Shown piece by piece: positions 50,259 through 58,915 of a stretch of 64,000 bases of DNA. Under the pieces are notes generated by a model that saw only the letters and a program-made list of their open reading frames with translations, was not told the DNA's origin and made no database searches. A program made the translations under genes and the position numbers. The stretch is from AG2 sp036493735. GTDB taxonomy: Bacteria; Gemmatimonadota; Gemmatimonadetes; Gemmatimonadales; Gemmatimonadaceae. Each line of letters starts with the position of its first letter. Position 1 is the first letter of the stretch. Where the stretch lies: contig DASXPH010000098.1 of assembly GCA_036493735.1 (NCBI GenBank), forward strand, positions 124,001-188,000. The letters run 5' to 3'.

Positions 50259-51092
50259 ATGCTCGACACAATCTCCATCAAGAATCTGACGCTGAAAACG
50301 GCGCAGCCACGCGCGGTCGCGGGTGGTGGTGCGAAGGCGCCTGTCCTGTTCATTCCCGGATTCTGCTCGTCGGCTTGGGTCTACGAATCCTATCTCCCTT
50401 TCTTTGCGGAGCGCGGCTATCCGGGCTTCGCGCTGAACCTGCGGGGACGTGAAGGCAGTGCGCTGCCGTCAGGAACATTCCTCGGACGCGTTTCGCTGAG
50501 CGACTACGTCGAGGACGGCCGGCAGGCGGCGAATTGGATCAAGGAGCGCCTGGGTCAGCCGATCATATTCGGGCATTCCATGGGCGGTCTGATCGGGCAA
50601 AAGCTGGGCGAAGAGGGGCTGGCCCGAGCGCTCGTGCTGTTGTCGCCGGCACCGCCAAAGGGAATCAGCATGATCACCGGTCCGGTGCTGCGGCGACAGC
50701 TGAAATACCTTCGGACGCTGCTGCGATCGCGGCGCTTCGAGCCGCGACTCTCCGACATGCGCGCGCTGGTGATGAATCGCGTGCCCACGTCGGAGCAGGA
50801 AGCGATGTTCGCGCATTTCGTCCCCGATAGTGGGCGAGCGGCACGCGAGATGAGCTTTGGCGCTCTTCGCGTCGACGCCGAGCGTGTCCGCGCGAACGGG
50901 AACAAGGTTCTCGTCGTGACGAGTGACGAGGATCGACTCATTCCCCAGCGGATCGCACAGCGGGTCGCGCAGCGATATCGGGCGCCGCTCTATATCGCGC
51001 GGGGCCACGGACACCTGATGCTGAAGGAGCCGGGCTGGGAAGAATCGGCGGAATTCATCGCCGGTTGGCTGGGCCGAGAAGTGCCGCGCTGA
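50259..51092 (+). CDS. alpha/beta hydrolase
   Basis: A 277-residue alpha/beta-hydrolase. PVLFIPGFCSSAWVYESY is the oxyanion loop, FGHSMGGLIGQ the Ser elbow, and the His lies in ARGHGHLMLKEPGWE. Between them a lid of about 60 residues is basic. It probably hydrolyses esters or lactones; substrate unknown. It is divergent from the ferredoxin gene over 44 bases, so the two may share a promoter region, and is followed by csaA on the same strand. Confidence 0.85.
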   Translation: MLDTISIKNLTLKTAQPRAVAGGGAKAPVLFIPGFCSSAWVYESYLPFFAERGYPGFALNLRGREGSALPSGTFLGRVSLSDYVEDGRQAANWIKERLGQPIIFGHSMGGLIGQKLGEEGLARALVLLSPAPPKGISMITGPVLRRQLKYLRTLLRSRRFEPRLSDMRALVMNRVPTSEQEAMFAHFVPDSGRAAREMSFGALRVDAERVRANGNKVLVVTSDEDRLIPQRIAQRVAQRYRAPLYIARGHGHLMLKEPGWEESAEFIAGWLGREVPR

Positions 51093-51144
51093 CGCGCTTC
51101 CCGTTCGCTTACTCGCCCTGGCGGCGGCGACTAGCTTGTGATCA

Positions 51145-51477
51145 ATGCCGACGGCTGAGGACTTCTTCGCGATCGACATGCGCGTCGGTACGGTGCTGGA
51201 AGCCACGAGCTTTCCCGAGGCGCGGAAGCCATCGCTGCGACTGACGATCGACTTCGGACCGGAGGTGGGTGTGAAGCGATCGAGCGCACAACTGACGGCG
51301 CACTACCGTCCGGATGATCTCGTTGGCCGGCAGATCATCGCCGCGGTGAACATCGGAACGCGTCGTATCGCCGGTTTCACGAGCGAGGTTCTCGTTCTCG
51401 GCGCGATGCCGGCGGCCGCCGAGGTCGTTCTGCTCGCCACCGAGCGGCCCGTCGACAACGGAACGCGAATCGGCTGA
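51145..51477 (+). CDS. csaA: tRNA-binding domain chaperone CsaA
   Basis: A 110-residue EMAP-type OB-fold protein. FFAIDMRVGTVLEA and SSAQLTAHYRPDDLVGRQIIAAVN followed by TSEVLVLG correspond to CsaA. Bacillus CsaA binds tRNA-like RNA and unfolded preproteins and is a homodimer. The length (about 110) is the stand-alone size. No secretion genes are nearby. It is 52 bases after the upstream hydrolase stop and 84 bases before the sulfurtransferase. Confidence 0.93.
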   Translation: MPTAEDFFAIDMRVGTVLEATSFPEARKPSLRLTIDFGPEVGVKRSSAQLTAHYRPDDLVGRQIIAAVNIGTRRIAGFTSEVLVLGAMPAAAEVVLLATERPVDNGTRIG

Positions 51478-51561
51478 GAGCGCGGCGGCTGGATAATCAC
51501 GGGATCAGACAGACGACGAGTCGTTGAAATTTTTGTCGCTTCATCACTGAGCGGAGGTTGT

Positions 51562-52455
51562 ATGTCCACGACCGCGACTGAGCGCACGGCGCTCGACTCG
51601 GAAATTCAGCGCAAGGGATACGCGCATCCCGATGTGCTCGTGACGACGGGCTGGCTGGCCGGGCACCTGAACGACGCGAACATTCGCGTCATCGAGAGCG
51701 ATGAGGATGTTCTGCTCTTCGACACGGGACACATTCCAAACGCTCAGAAAATCGATTGGCATGCTGACCTGAACGATCCGGTCGTACGCGACTACGTCAG
51801 CCGTGAGCAGTTCGAGGAGCTGTTGCGATCGAAAGGGATCGACGATTCGACGACCGTGATCTTCTACGGCGACAAGAACAATTGGTGGGCTACCTACGCA
51901 TTCTGGGTCTTCCAGCTGTTCGGCTTTACCAACGCGAAAGTGCTGGACGGCGGACGCGCAAAGTGGGAGAGCGAGGGACGTCAGATGACGACAGAGTTGC
52001 CGCGTTTCCCGCGCACCGATTACGAGGCGCGCGAGCGACGGGACGATCCAATTCGTGCCTACATGCCCGACGTGCGACGCCATCTGGATGCGGGCGGCAA
52101 GCTCGTCGATGTCCGTTCGCCCGACGAATACACCGGCAAGAAGCTGCACATGCCCGACTACCCACAAGAGGGTGCAATGCGCGGTGGCCACATTCCGGGA
52201 GCGCGCAATGTCCCGTGGGCCCGGGCCGCGAATAGCGACGGATCGTTCAAGTCGGCGCCGGAGCTTCGCGACATCTACGAGAAGGAGCAGGGGCTCGAGC
52301 GGGCGGACGACGTGATCGCGTACTGCCGGATCGGCGAGCGATCGTCACACACCTGGTTCGTGCTCACTTACCTCCTGGGCTACGACCGCGTGCGCAACTA
52401 CGATGGATCCTGGACCGAATGGGGCAACGCCGTGCGCGCCCCAATCGAACGATGA
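51562..52455 (+). CDS. thiosulfate/3-mercaptopyruvate-type sulfurtransferase (two rhodanese domains)
   Basis: A 297-residue protein of two rhodanese repeats. The second carries the active Cys in IAYCRIGERSSHTWFVL, which matches mycobacterial CysA/SseA-type thiosulfate sulfurtransferases. The first repeat has the structural YGDKNNWWATYAFW segment without a catalytic Cys, as usual. It transfers a sulfane sulfur to cyanide or thiol acceptors. GGAGG sits five bases before the ATG. The stop overlaps the OsmC start as ATGA, so both are made together, plausibly for sulfide/persulfide or oxidant handling. Confidence 0.93.
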   Translation: MSTTATERTALDSEIQRKGYAHPDVLVTTGWLAGHLNDANIRVIESDEDVLLFDTGHIPNAQKIDWHADLNDPVVRDYVSREQFEELLRSKGIDDSTTVIFYGDKNNWWATYAFWVFQLFGFTNAKVLDGGRAKWESEGRQMTTELPRFPRTDYEARERRDDPIRAYMPDVRRHLDAGGKLVDVRSPDEYTGKKLHMPDYPQEGAMRGGHIPGARNVPWARAANSDGSFKSAPELRDIYEKEQGLERADDVIAYCRIGERSSHTWFVLTYLLGYDRVRNYDGSWTEWGNAVRAPIER

Positions 52456-52925
52456 CGGCACCGCCGGCGACCAAGCCCGTCATCACGACGAGCCGCGCTG
52501 TCTGGCGCGGCGAGCATCGTTTCGAGGCGGGCCCAGAGGGACGGACCGTGCTGGTGGACGCGGACGCCAAGACGGCGCCAGGCCCCGTTGAGACTTTGCT
52601 CAACGCGCTCGCGACCTGCTCTGGCGTCGATGTACTCGACATCCTGGCGAAGCGCCGCACGCCGGCGGAGCGCTTCGTCGTGAACGTCACCGCCACGCGA
52701 CGGTCCGAGGCGCCTCGCCGGGTGCAGCGGCTCGACCTCGAGTTCCACGTCGACGGACCCGGCATCGCAGTGGAGCATGCGGAGCGCGCTATCGCGTTGT
52801 CGTTCGAGAAGTATTGCTCGGTAGCGGCCTCCCTGGCGCCGGACATCGTCGCGGAGACGACGCTCATTCTCAACGGCGAGCGACAGTCGGCTCAGAAAAG
52901 AACTATGTGGACGCCCGACGCTTGA
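52452..52925 (+). CDS. OsmC family peroxiredoxin-like protein
   Basis: A 157-residue OsmC/Ohr-type protein. The two redox cysteines are in NALATCSGVDVLDIL and EKYCSVAASL, and the N-terminal GEHRFEAGPEG is standard. These dimeric proteins reduce organic hydroperoxides with dithiols. Overlap with the sulfurtransferase stop (ATGA) suggests a functional pair. The 211-base gap after it up to the kinase start has no gene; AACATATGATTG just before 53052 could be a promoter or start region. Confidence 0.9.
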   Translation: MTAPPATKPVITTSRAVWRGEHRFEAGPEGRTVLVDADAKTAPGPVETLLNALATCSGVDVLDILAKRRTPAERFVVNVTATRRSEAPRRVQRLDLEFHVDGPGIAVEHAERAIALSFEKYCSVAASLAPDIVAETTLILNGERQSAQKRTMWTPDA

Positions 52926-53136
52926 CGGGGCACTGGGCGCCACTCCGTCGCCGACTGAAGCACTAGCGGACTGGCGTCCCCGCCGCTCTTACGTACGGTG
53001 TCGTACACGGCGGGCAGGCGGGTGGCATCGCGACGAAACGAAACATATGATTGTTTCTGGCGCACTCGGTTCGGGACCGCCTTTCGATTCCTCCCCCCTC
53101 GCGCTACGCGTCCCGGCGCTCCACCATAGAGCCGTC

Positions 53137-54687
53137 ATGTCCACCGCTCGCTCCATTCAGCCGCCTCTTTTCGAGCGACAGGTGCCGGTCGCGCCCGAGA
53201 GGGAGGCGCTTGTGCGCGCGTTGGCCGAGAGCGAGGCGCGCTTGCAACGGCTCGTGCATCGCCTGAGCGAGGGCGTATTTCGCGCCGCAGCATCCGGCCG
53301 TTTCGTAGAAGTAAATCCGGCGCTGGTCAGAATGCTGGGTTACGCCACCGATGGTGATTTGCGCGCCGTCGCGGTGCTTGGCGACCTCTTCGTGGAGCCG
53401 ATGGACTGGGAGCGACTCCGCCCGCGCTCGGGGCGTGCTCAGCTGGACCGGACATCCGTCCGCTGGAAGCGCAACGACGGCACCTGCCTAACGCTCCGGT
53501 TGTCGCTGCGAGCGATCCTGGATGAGCAGGGGCGTGTTGCATGGTACGACGGCATTGTGGACGACCCGACGGAGCGAATGCGTCAACAGGAGTTGGTGCG
53601 TCGTACCGAGCGCATGGCGTGCCTGGGAGCGACCCTCGCCGGCGTGGCCCATGAGCTGAACAACCCGTTGGCCGCGATCCTCGGATTCGCGCAGCTGTTG
53701 CTGAAGAAAGACATCGACTCCGAGATGCGGATGGCGCTCGAGACGATCGATCACGAGTCGGCCCGGGCGGGAAAGATCGTGCGGGATCTTCTGACACTCG
53801 CGCGCAAGCGCGAAGTCGAGCGTCGCGTTCGCGTGAATCTGAACGAGGTCGTCACCTACATCCTCGGCACGCGGCGCTACGCGCTGGAAACGCACGGCAT
53901 CGAGTGCGTCACGACGTTGGATCCGAAAATCCGTCCCGTCGTCGGCGACCGTGCCCAGCTGGAGCAGGTCGTTCTCAACTTGCTCAATAACGCCGAGCAG
54001 GCGGTGCGCTCGGCGAGCGAGCATGGCGGCCGCGTGCGGATCGAAACCCGCCCCGAAGGCTCCTACTCGGTGATCGAGATCGAGGACGACGGGCCTGGTA
54101 TTCCCGACGAATCGCGCGAGCGTATCTGGGATCCGTTCTGGACGACGAAGGGAACGGGCGCAGGAACCGGCCTTGGCCTCACCGTGGTCCGGGACATTAT
54201 CGCGAGCCACGGCGGGGAAATCGACGTCACCCCTCCGGCCGACGGGGGCGCGCGCGGCGCGCGATTCGTCGTTCGGCTGCCCGGACTCTGCCTCCAGGAC
54301 TCGCTCGGCGGCGAAGTACTCGGCGAGACGGCAAATCGCGCTCTCGACGTGCTCGTGATCGATCCAGACGTTCAGAGCACCGGATTTCTCAGCGCCTTCC
54401 TCGCCTCCCGCGGACATGCGGCGCTCACGTCACACGATCTCGAATGCGCATTGCGGCTCGCGGGTCACCTGCGTTTCGACGCCGTGATCTGTGATTCCAG
54501 CCTTGCGCAGGGAACGGCGACGCTCGAAGCCTTGCGCGCGGCGATGGGCTGCGTCGAGGCGCGATTCATCATCGCCGCCGGCGACGCTCAGAGCACCGCG
54601 CGTCTTCCCTTCCCTTTGCCGGGGGCCGCTGCGCTCGTTATGCGTCCGTACGATCTCGAGGAGCTCCGCGTCCTGCTCGAGGACTAG
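53137..54687 (+). CDS. PAS-domain sensor histidine kinase with degenerate C-terminal receiver
   Basis: A 516-residue cytoplasmic protein. A PAS domain (about 40-160, with RLVHRLSEGVFRAAASGRF) is followed by HisKA (AGVAHELNNPLAAILGFAQL, His in the H-box) and HATPase_c (NLLNNAEQAV, DDGPGIPDE, GTGLGLTVVRDI). The last 110 residues resemble a response-regulator receiver: VLVIDPDVQSTGFL and AVICDSSL supply acidic residues, but the Lys position reads MRPYD, so phosphorelay may be lost. No partner regulator is adjacent. ATG 53137 is the first Met before the conserved part. Confidence 0.9.
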   Translation: MSTARSIQPPLFERQVPVAPEREALVRALAESEARLQRLVHRLSEGVFRAAASGRFVEVNPALVRMLGYATDGDLRAVAVLGDLFVEPMDWERLRPRSGRAQLDRTSVRWKRNDGTCLTLRLSLRAILDEQGRVAWYDGIVDDPTERMRQQELVRRTERMACLGATLAGVAHELNNPLAAILGFAQLLLKKDIDSEMRMALETIDHESARAGKIVRDLLTLARKREVERRVRVNLNEVVTYILGTRRYALETHGIECVTTLDPKIRPVVGDRAQLEQVVLNLLNNAEQAVRSASEHGGRVRIETRPEGSYSVIEIEDDGPGIPDESRERIWDPFWTTKGTGAGTGLGLTVVRDIIASHGGEIDVTPPADGGARGARFVVRLPGLCLQDSLGGEVLGETANRALDVLVIDPDVQSTGFLSAFLASRGHAALTSHDLECALRLAGHLRFDAVICDSSLAQGTATLEALRAAMGCVEARFIIAAGDAQSTARLPFPLPGAAALVMRPYDLEELRVLLED

Positions 54688-54702
54688 CAGTCCGCTGATT
54701 TG

Positions 54703-55152
54703 ATGAACGACGTCGCCGGACGCGCGGCCCTGCCGGGAGGCGGAGGCGACCATGGCGACGCGCGTTTTCGGGCGATCGCGACAGCTGTGGTGCCCGAGGC
54801 AGCGAAACTCACCGAGGACGAATGGGGCGCCGCGGCGGCGATCATCGCGGGAGCCGTCGCCTCGCGGCCGCCGGCGATGCGCCGACAGCTTGGCCTGTTC
54901 ATTCGTGCGCTCGACCTGCTCTCGCTCGTGAGGCGCGGCCGGAGCTTCAGTTCGCTCCGCCAGAGCGAACGTAGCGAGCTTCTCGAGTGGCTCGGCGCGT
55001 CGCCCCTGCTGGCGCTGCGCCGCGGTGTCTGGGGCGTACGGACGCTCGCCTTCATGGGCTACTACGCCAGAGCCGAGGCGGCGAGGGCTATCGGCTATCA
55101 GGCATCCGCCGACGGATGGACTGCCCGGCGCGACGCGAGCGCCTCGCGATGA
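54703..55152 (+). CDS. small helical accessory protein of the adjacent GMC oxidoreductase (subunit 3-like)
   Basis: A 149-residue helical protein without signal peptide. It shows Ala/Leu/Arg-rich helices (EWGAAAAIIAGAV, ALDLLSLVRRGRSFSSL) and a C-terminal GVRTLAFMGYYARAEA. Small proteins of this sort are found just upstream of GMC oxidoreductases, related to the gluconate 2-dehydrogenase gamma subunit. Its last four bases overlap the start of the oxidoreductase (ATGA), so a complex is likely. TTG 54700 is one codon earlier. Confidence 0.7.
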   Translation: MNDVAGRAALPGGGGDHGDARFRAIATAVVPEAAKLTEDEWGAAAAIIAGAVASRPPAMRRQLGLFIRALDLLSLVRRGRSFSSLRQSERSELLEWLGASPLLALRRGVWGVRTLAFMGYYARAEAARAIGYQASADGWTARRDASASR

Positions 55153-56678
55153 TCGAGCGCGAGTATGACATCGTGATCGTCGGCTCGGGCGCCGGCGGCG
55201 GCACCGTCGCTCAGGAGCTCGGCAAGCTCGTCGCCGATGGACGGCGAGTGCTCCTGCTGGAACAGGGGGCGCGGCTCGCGGATCACGAGTTCAGCGGAAA
55301 GGAGCTGGACATGTCCGACGCGCTCTACGAAGAGGGGGGCGGCTTCCTCACCGCGGATGGGACGATGACGCTCGCCTTCGGTCGGATCTATGGCGGTTCG
55401 ACGGTGGTGTACACTGGCACGTCCCTCATCGCGCCACGCCGGGTGATCGAGCGGTGGAACGTACCGGGGCTCGAGCACGCGGACATCGAGCGCCGATCGC
55501 GCCGCTACATGGCTGAAAACAACGTCCATCTCCTGCCTAACGAAGAGCTCAACGACAACAATCGACTCTTCGCGAGCGGCGCGGCGGCTGCCGGCTTTCA
55601 CGCCGAGCAGTTCCCGCTGAATTTGCGCGGCTGCCGCGGCTCGAGCCTCTGCAATCTGGGATGTCCGAACGCCGCGAAGATGGGTACGCACCGAGTGCAG
55701 CTGCCAGCCGCGGAACGACTGGGCGTGGAAGTCGTCACCCGCGCCGAGGCTGTTCGCATCGAGGATCGTGTGGTGGTGGCGCAGGTGAGGCCACGTCGCA
55801 GCGGCGAGAAGGGCGCTGCATCAGAGTGGCCGCCGGGCACCTACCGTATTCGCGCGGGCATCGTCGTCTGCGCCGGCGGTGCGGTCGGGACGTCGGCATT
55901 GTTGCTGCGCTCGGGCTTCGCGCGAGTCGTGCCGCGGCTCGGCGACGGATTCACCTGCCATCCCGCGCACATCCTCGTCGCCGAGCACGCAAGCGCCATC
56001 ACGAACGACGTCGGTCATCCCAAGAGCTTCTTCATCGATCGGGCGGAGGCGGAAGGGTTCGTCCTCGAGACGTGCATGTACTTCCCCTTCGTGACCGCGA
56101 AGAACCTAACGGGATTCGGTCCACCGCACAGTGCGCTGATGCGAGCCTTCCCGCGCCTCCAGATGATTCTCGTGCTGGCCTGCGATCGGGCGGTACCCGG
56201 AAATCGCGTGGCGGTGAATCGCGCGGGGCGGCCGGTTGTTCATTATCGTTTCACCGACGAGGTCATCGAGTCGCTCGTGCGAGCGACACGTGCCTCGGCG
56301 CGGATCTTCTTCGCTGCAGGCGCGCTTCGGGTGCATGCGCCGACGGCCAATCCAGAATTGATCGAACGCGCGCGAATGCACGATCTCGAGACACTGATCG
56401 GCGAACGACACTTTCAGAGCGGACGCATCTCGATCTCGGCGGCGCACCTGATGGGTGGCTGCGCGATGGGCCGCAACGCGCGCGACTCGGTGACGGATAG
56501 CTGGGGGCGAGTGCACGGCGTGCCGTGGCTGCGCGTGGCGGATTCGAGCCTCTTCCCGAACGCGCTTGAGATCAACCCCTATGTGACGGTGATGGCGCTC
56601 GCGGATAGAACTGCACAGGCGGTGCAAGCAGACGCGGGAGAGTTGCTCGGGGGACGCGTCACACTCACGACCGCCTGA
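55149..56678 (+). CDS. GMC family FAD-dependent oxidoreductase
   Basis: A 509-residue FAD enzyme. The dinucleotide fold is YDIVIVGSGAGGGTVAQEL, followed by LLLEQGARL and the GMC-type YGGSTVVYTG loop. The C-terminal region has AHLMGGCAMGRN and DSSLFPNALEINPY, where the catalytic His/Asn of the glucose-methanol-choline family would lie. A cluster of cysteines (GCRGSSLCNLGCPNAAKMG, about residues 160-178) is like that of long-chain alcohol oxidases/GMC enzymes with a small partner. It likely oxidises an alcohol or sugar; the substrate is unknown. Confidence 0.9.
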   Translation: MIEREYDIVIVGSGAGGGTVAQELGKLVADGRRVLLLEQGARLADHEFSGKELDMSDALYEEGGGFLTADGTMTLAFGRIYGGSTVVYTGTSLIAPRRVIERWNVPGLEHADIERRSRRYMAENNVHLLPNEELNDNNRLFASGAAAAGFHAEQFPLNLRGCRGSSLCNLGCPNAAKMGTHRVQLPAAERLGVEVVTRAEAVRIEDRVVVAQVRPRRSGEKGAASEWPPGTYRIRAGIVVCAGGAVGTSALLLRSGFARVVPRLGDGFTCHPAHILVAEHASAITNDVGHPKSFFIDRAEAEGFVLETCMYFPFVTAKNLTGFGPPHSALMRAFPRLQMILVLACDRAVPGNRVAVNRAGRPVVHYRFTDEVIESLVRATRASARIFFAAGALRVHAPTANPELIERARMHDLETLIGERHFQSGRISISAAHLMGGCAMGRNARDSVTDSWGRVHGVPWLRVADSSLFPNALEINPYVTVMALADRTAQAVQADAGELLGGRVTLTTA

Positions 56679-56753
56679 CAGTCCTACAGCCGAGTTGACC
56701 CCGGCGCGCCAAAGCGCGTCACCGCGCGCGCCGGTGGTGAGCGCAAGCAATTC

Positions 56754-57278
56754 TTAGCGGCGAACCTGTGCCATACGGGACGCGCGCGACTGCAGAGATT
56801 GCTCAACTTCCTGCGCGGTGATCGGCCGGGGTATCGTCCACTCGCGCTCGCGTCGCGTCGGGACGCGCACCGACGTGATGCCATCGCTGCCGAGCTCGAC
56901 GAGGGCCTGGGCGGTGTTGTTCTCGTGCTGCGTCACCGAGATGAGGAGCGACCAGACTCCGTCGTCGCTCCACTGCTTGCGCAAGGCATAGACGCCGGGA
57001 CGCGTCGTCGTCTCGAAGCGGAGCACCACCGATTTGCGCTCACCACCGACGAGGCCTTCGGCTGTGCCCTGCACCGTGGATTCCATCGGTGAACCATGAT
57101 GAAAGGCGTGGACAAGCAAGTATGCGTCGCGGCTGGATGCGTCGAACGGGTTGGCAGGATACTCGATGGAGATCCAGGGCGGGCCGGCGTGACGTGCGAA
57201 CGGGGTTGCGGCGACGAGCGAGATGGCGATGACGGCGACCGTGGAGAACCCTGCGATGAATCTGACGAGCGTGCGCAT
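56754..57278 (-). CDS. secreted protein of unknown function
   Basis: A 174-residue protein with an N-terminal signal peptide or anchor (hydrophobic residues 5-25). It has beta-strand-rich mature sequence (AYLLVHAFHHG, SVVLRFETTTRPGVYALRKQW, WSLLISVTQHEN) and a basic C-terminal tail. This resembles small immunoglobulin-like or FixH-like periplasmic proteins, but no assignment is safe. GAGGAGGTCATC before ATG 57278 is a strong ribosome binding site. It is the last gene of the sigma/anti-sigma/DUF4097 transcript, 35 bases after its neighbour. Confidence 0.65.
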   Translation of the reverse strand: MRTLVRFIAGFSTVAVIAISLVAATPFARHAGPPWISIEYPANPFDASSRDAYLLVHAFHHGSPMESTVQGTAEGLVGGERKSVVLRFETTTRPGVYALRKQWSDDGVWSLLISVTQHENNTAQALVELGSDGITSVRVPTRREREWTIPRPITAQEVEQSLQSRASRMAQVRR

Positions 57279-57313
57279 GATGACCTCCTCTGGTAAGGTT
57301 GAGATGGCTTCGA

Positions 57314-58240
57314 TTAGAAGACTCTGATGTTCACTTTTCCCGCGACGTTGGCCGGTGGTGCCAGGCGAACATTTCCCTTGAAGCTTCGGACGTAGACGCG
57401 CGCGCCGCCGGTGCCGGTCGTGAAGCCGATCTCCTGCCCGCGGCCTTCGCGACCCGGCACGGCGGGATGATTGGTGAGCGCGTTCTCGATCGTGCCGGCG
57501 ACAGTGGCGATGTCGTAGTCCGCGCTCATCGTGCTCGGCACGAGGAGCTCGATTGCGCCGCTATGTGTATCAATGTCGAGCGACCCTCCAGGCGCCACCT
57601 GGGCGCCGAAGACGATGGCGCCCGTGACGGACTCCAGTCGCGCGCGCTCGAACCGACCCGCGCTGACGCGGATCGTGCCGCTGACAGTCGTTAGGCCCGC
57701 ATCCTCGCTCCCACCCACGACGGCGATGTCGCCCGTGGCCGTCTTGAGGCGGAGATATGAGGGTGTGCCGTCCATGACGACGTTCCCGTCCATCGATTCG
57801 ACCACGACGTCGTGCGGCCGCCCACGGACCACCACCGTTCCACCGATGATGTTGAGATCGAGCCCCCCGGTGACGCTGTCCACGTCGATCGTCGCACTGC
57901 CGCTCTTCGCCCAGACGCGTGCGCCGGCGGGCACACGCAACTCGAGCTTTCCGGCGGGCACACCAGACGTCGTCTCGAGATAGAACTTCGCGCCAGGCGA
58001 CGCGGTTTTCTCACCGGAAAGAAAGCCACCGTTGAAGCGCGCGTCGGCAGGAATCGTCCCGGTAATCGCGACACTATCCTTGTCCCACCCGCGAATCCGG
58101 AGGTCGGCAAAGCTGCCCATGATACGGATGGAGGCCGCGGGAGTGACGGCACGGCGCATCGCGACAGTGCGTTGACCCTGAAGTTGGCTCGCGGCGGCGA
58201 GCAGCATCGTCGCGAGGCAGATAGGCGGGGAGAGGCGCAT
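57314..58240 (-). CDS. exported DUF4097 beta-helix protein
   Basis: A 308-residue protein with a signal peptide (ASQLQGQ). The mature part is a regular beta-solenoid with short Gly/Asp/Asn turns (SATIDVDSVTGGLDLNIIGG, MDGNVVMDGTPSYLRLKTAT), typical of the DUF4097 adhesin-like family. These proteins often accompany ECF sigma/anti-sigma pairs and may be surface or periplasmic sensors, though their role is unproven. It lies six bases downstream of the anti-sigma factor. An octamer copy (57689) reads Leu(CTA)-Thr. Confidence 0.82.
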   Translation of the reverse strand: MRLSPPICLATMLLAAASQLQGQRTVAMRRAVTPAASIRIMGSFADLRIRGWDKDSVAITGTIPADARFNGGFLSGEKTASPGAKFYLETTSGVPAGKLELRVPAGARVWAKSGSATIDVDSVTGGLDLNIIGGTVVVRGRPHDVVVESMDGNVVMDGTPSYLRLKTATGDIAVVGGSEDAGLTTVSGTIRVSAGRFERARLESVTGAIVFGAQVAPGGSLDIDTHSGAIELLVPSTMSADYDIATVAGTIENALTNHPAVPGREGRGQEIGFTTGTGGARVYVRSFKGNVRLAPPANVAGKVNIRVF

Positions 58241-58246
58241 GGCTGG

Positions 58247-58915
58247 TCAGATGCTGGACGACAGCTCGCTCGCGCGGCGGAGCAGCTCGAGCTTGCGCTC
58301 ATAGCTCGCGGCGAGCAGGTCGACGAGGGTGAGGTTGGCTGGATCGTCGGCGAGGGCGCCGCGGGCTTCGGCGATCGCCGAGTCGACGACACGGAGGCTC
58401 GCTTCGACCTTGGCGATCGTCGCCGGATCCAGCTGCGCTCGGCGTTCATCCAGCGTTTCGCGGAGCTGCCGAATGGTTGCCTCGTAATCCCGGGCGACGG
58501 CGCGCGCCGCCGCCGGCTGGATTGCCGTTGACGCGTGGGTAGCGAGTGCTTCGCGGCCCGCGACGATCTCCGAACGGTGCCGGATAAGGAGCGCCGTAAC
58601 GCCAGAGGACAGAGCGACCAGCAGTACGGCCGCCGCGGCCAACTGCCAACGTCGGGTGCCGCCTAACGGCTTCACCGGCGCCGTCGTCGCTATGTGTCCA
58701 CGCACCGCATTCCAGAGCTGGGCCGGGGGATCGATCGATGCGGGCAGCGATCGTGCCTCAGCGATCAGGTCGACGAGACGCTCCCGCTGTCGGGCGCAGC
58801 TCGCGCAAGCGGCGAGGTGCCGCTCGATGTCGCGAGCTTCGTCCCCCGTGATCCGGCCATCGACCCAATCGCCAAGCCGGTCAGAGTGGATGTGTTGATG
58901 ATCGAATTCATTCAT
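58247..58915 (-). CDS. zinc-binding anti-sigma factor (zf-HC2, single TM)
   Basis: A 222-residue membrane protein. The cytoplasmic N-terminus has the zf-HC2 motif: His29-x-x-x-Cys with HLAACASCARQ (HxxxCxxC) near residues 33-40, the hallmark of ZAS-type anti-sigma factors. One transmembrane helix (about 91-111) follows, then an extracytoplasmic helical coiled-coil domain (RDYEATIRQLRETLDERRA) that may sense envelope stress. It overlaps the sigma gene by four bases (ATGA). A regulated-proteolysis release mechanism is inferred from family behaviour. Confidence 0.9.
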   Translation of the reverse strand: MNEFDHQHIHSDRLGDWVDGRITGDEARDIERHLAACASCARQRERLVDLIAEARSLPASIDPPAQLWNAVRGHIATTAPVKPLGGTRRWQLAAAAVLLVALSSGVTALLIRHRSEIVAGREALATHASTAIQPAAARAVARDYEATIRQLRETLDERRAQLDPATIAKVEASLRVVDSAIAEARGALADDPANLTLVDLLAASYERKLELLRRASELSSSI

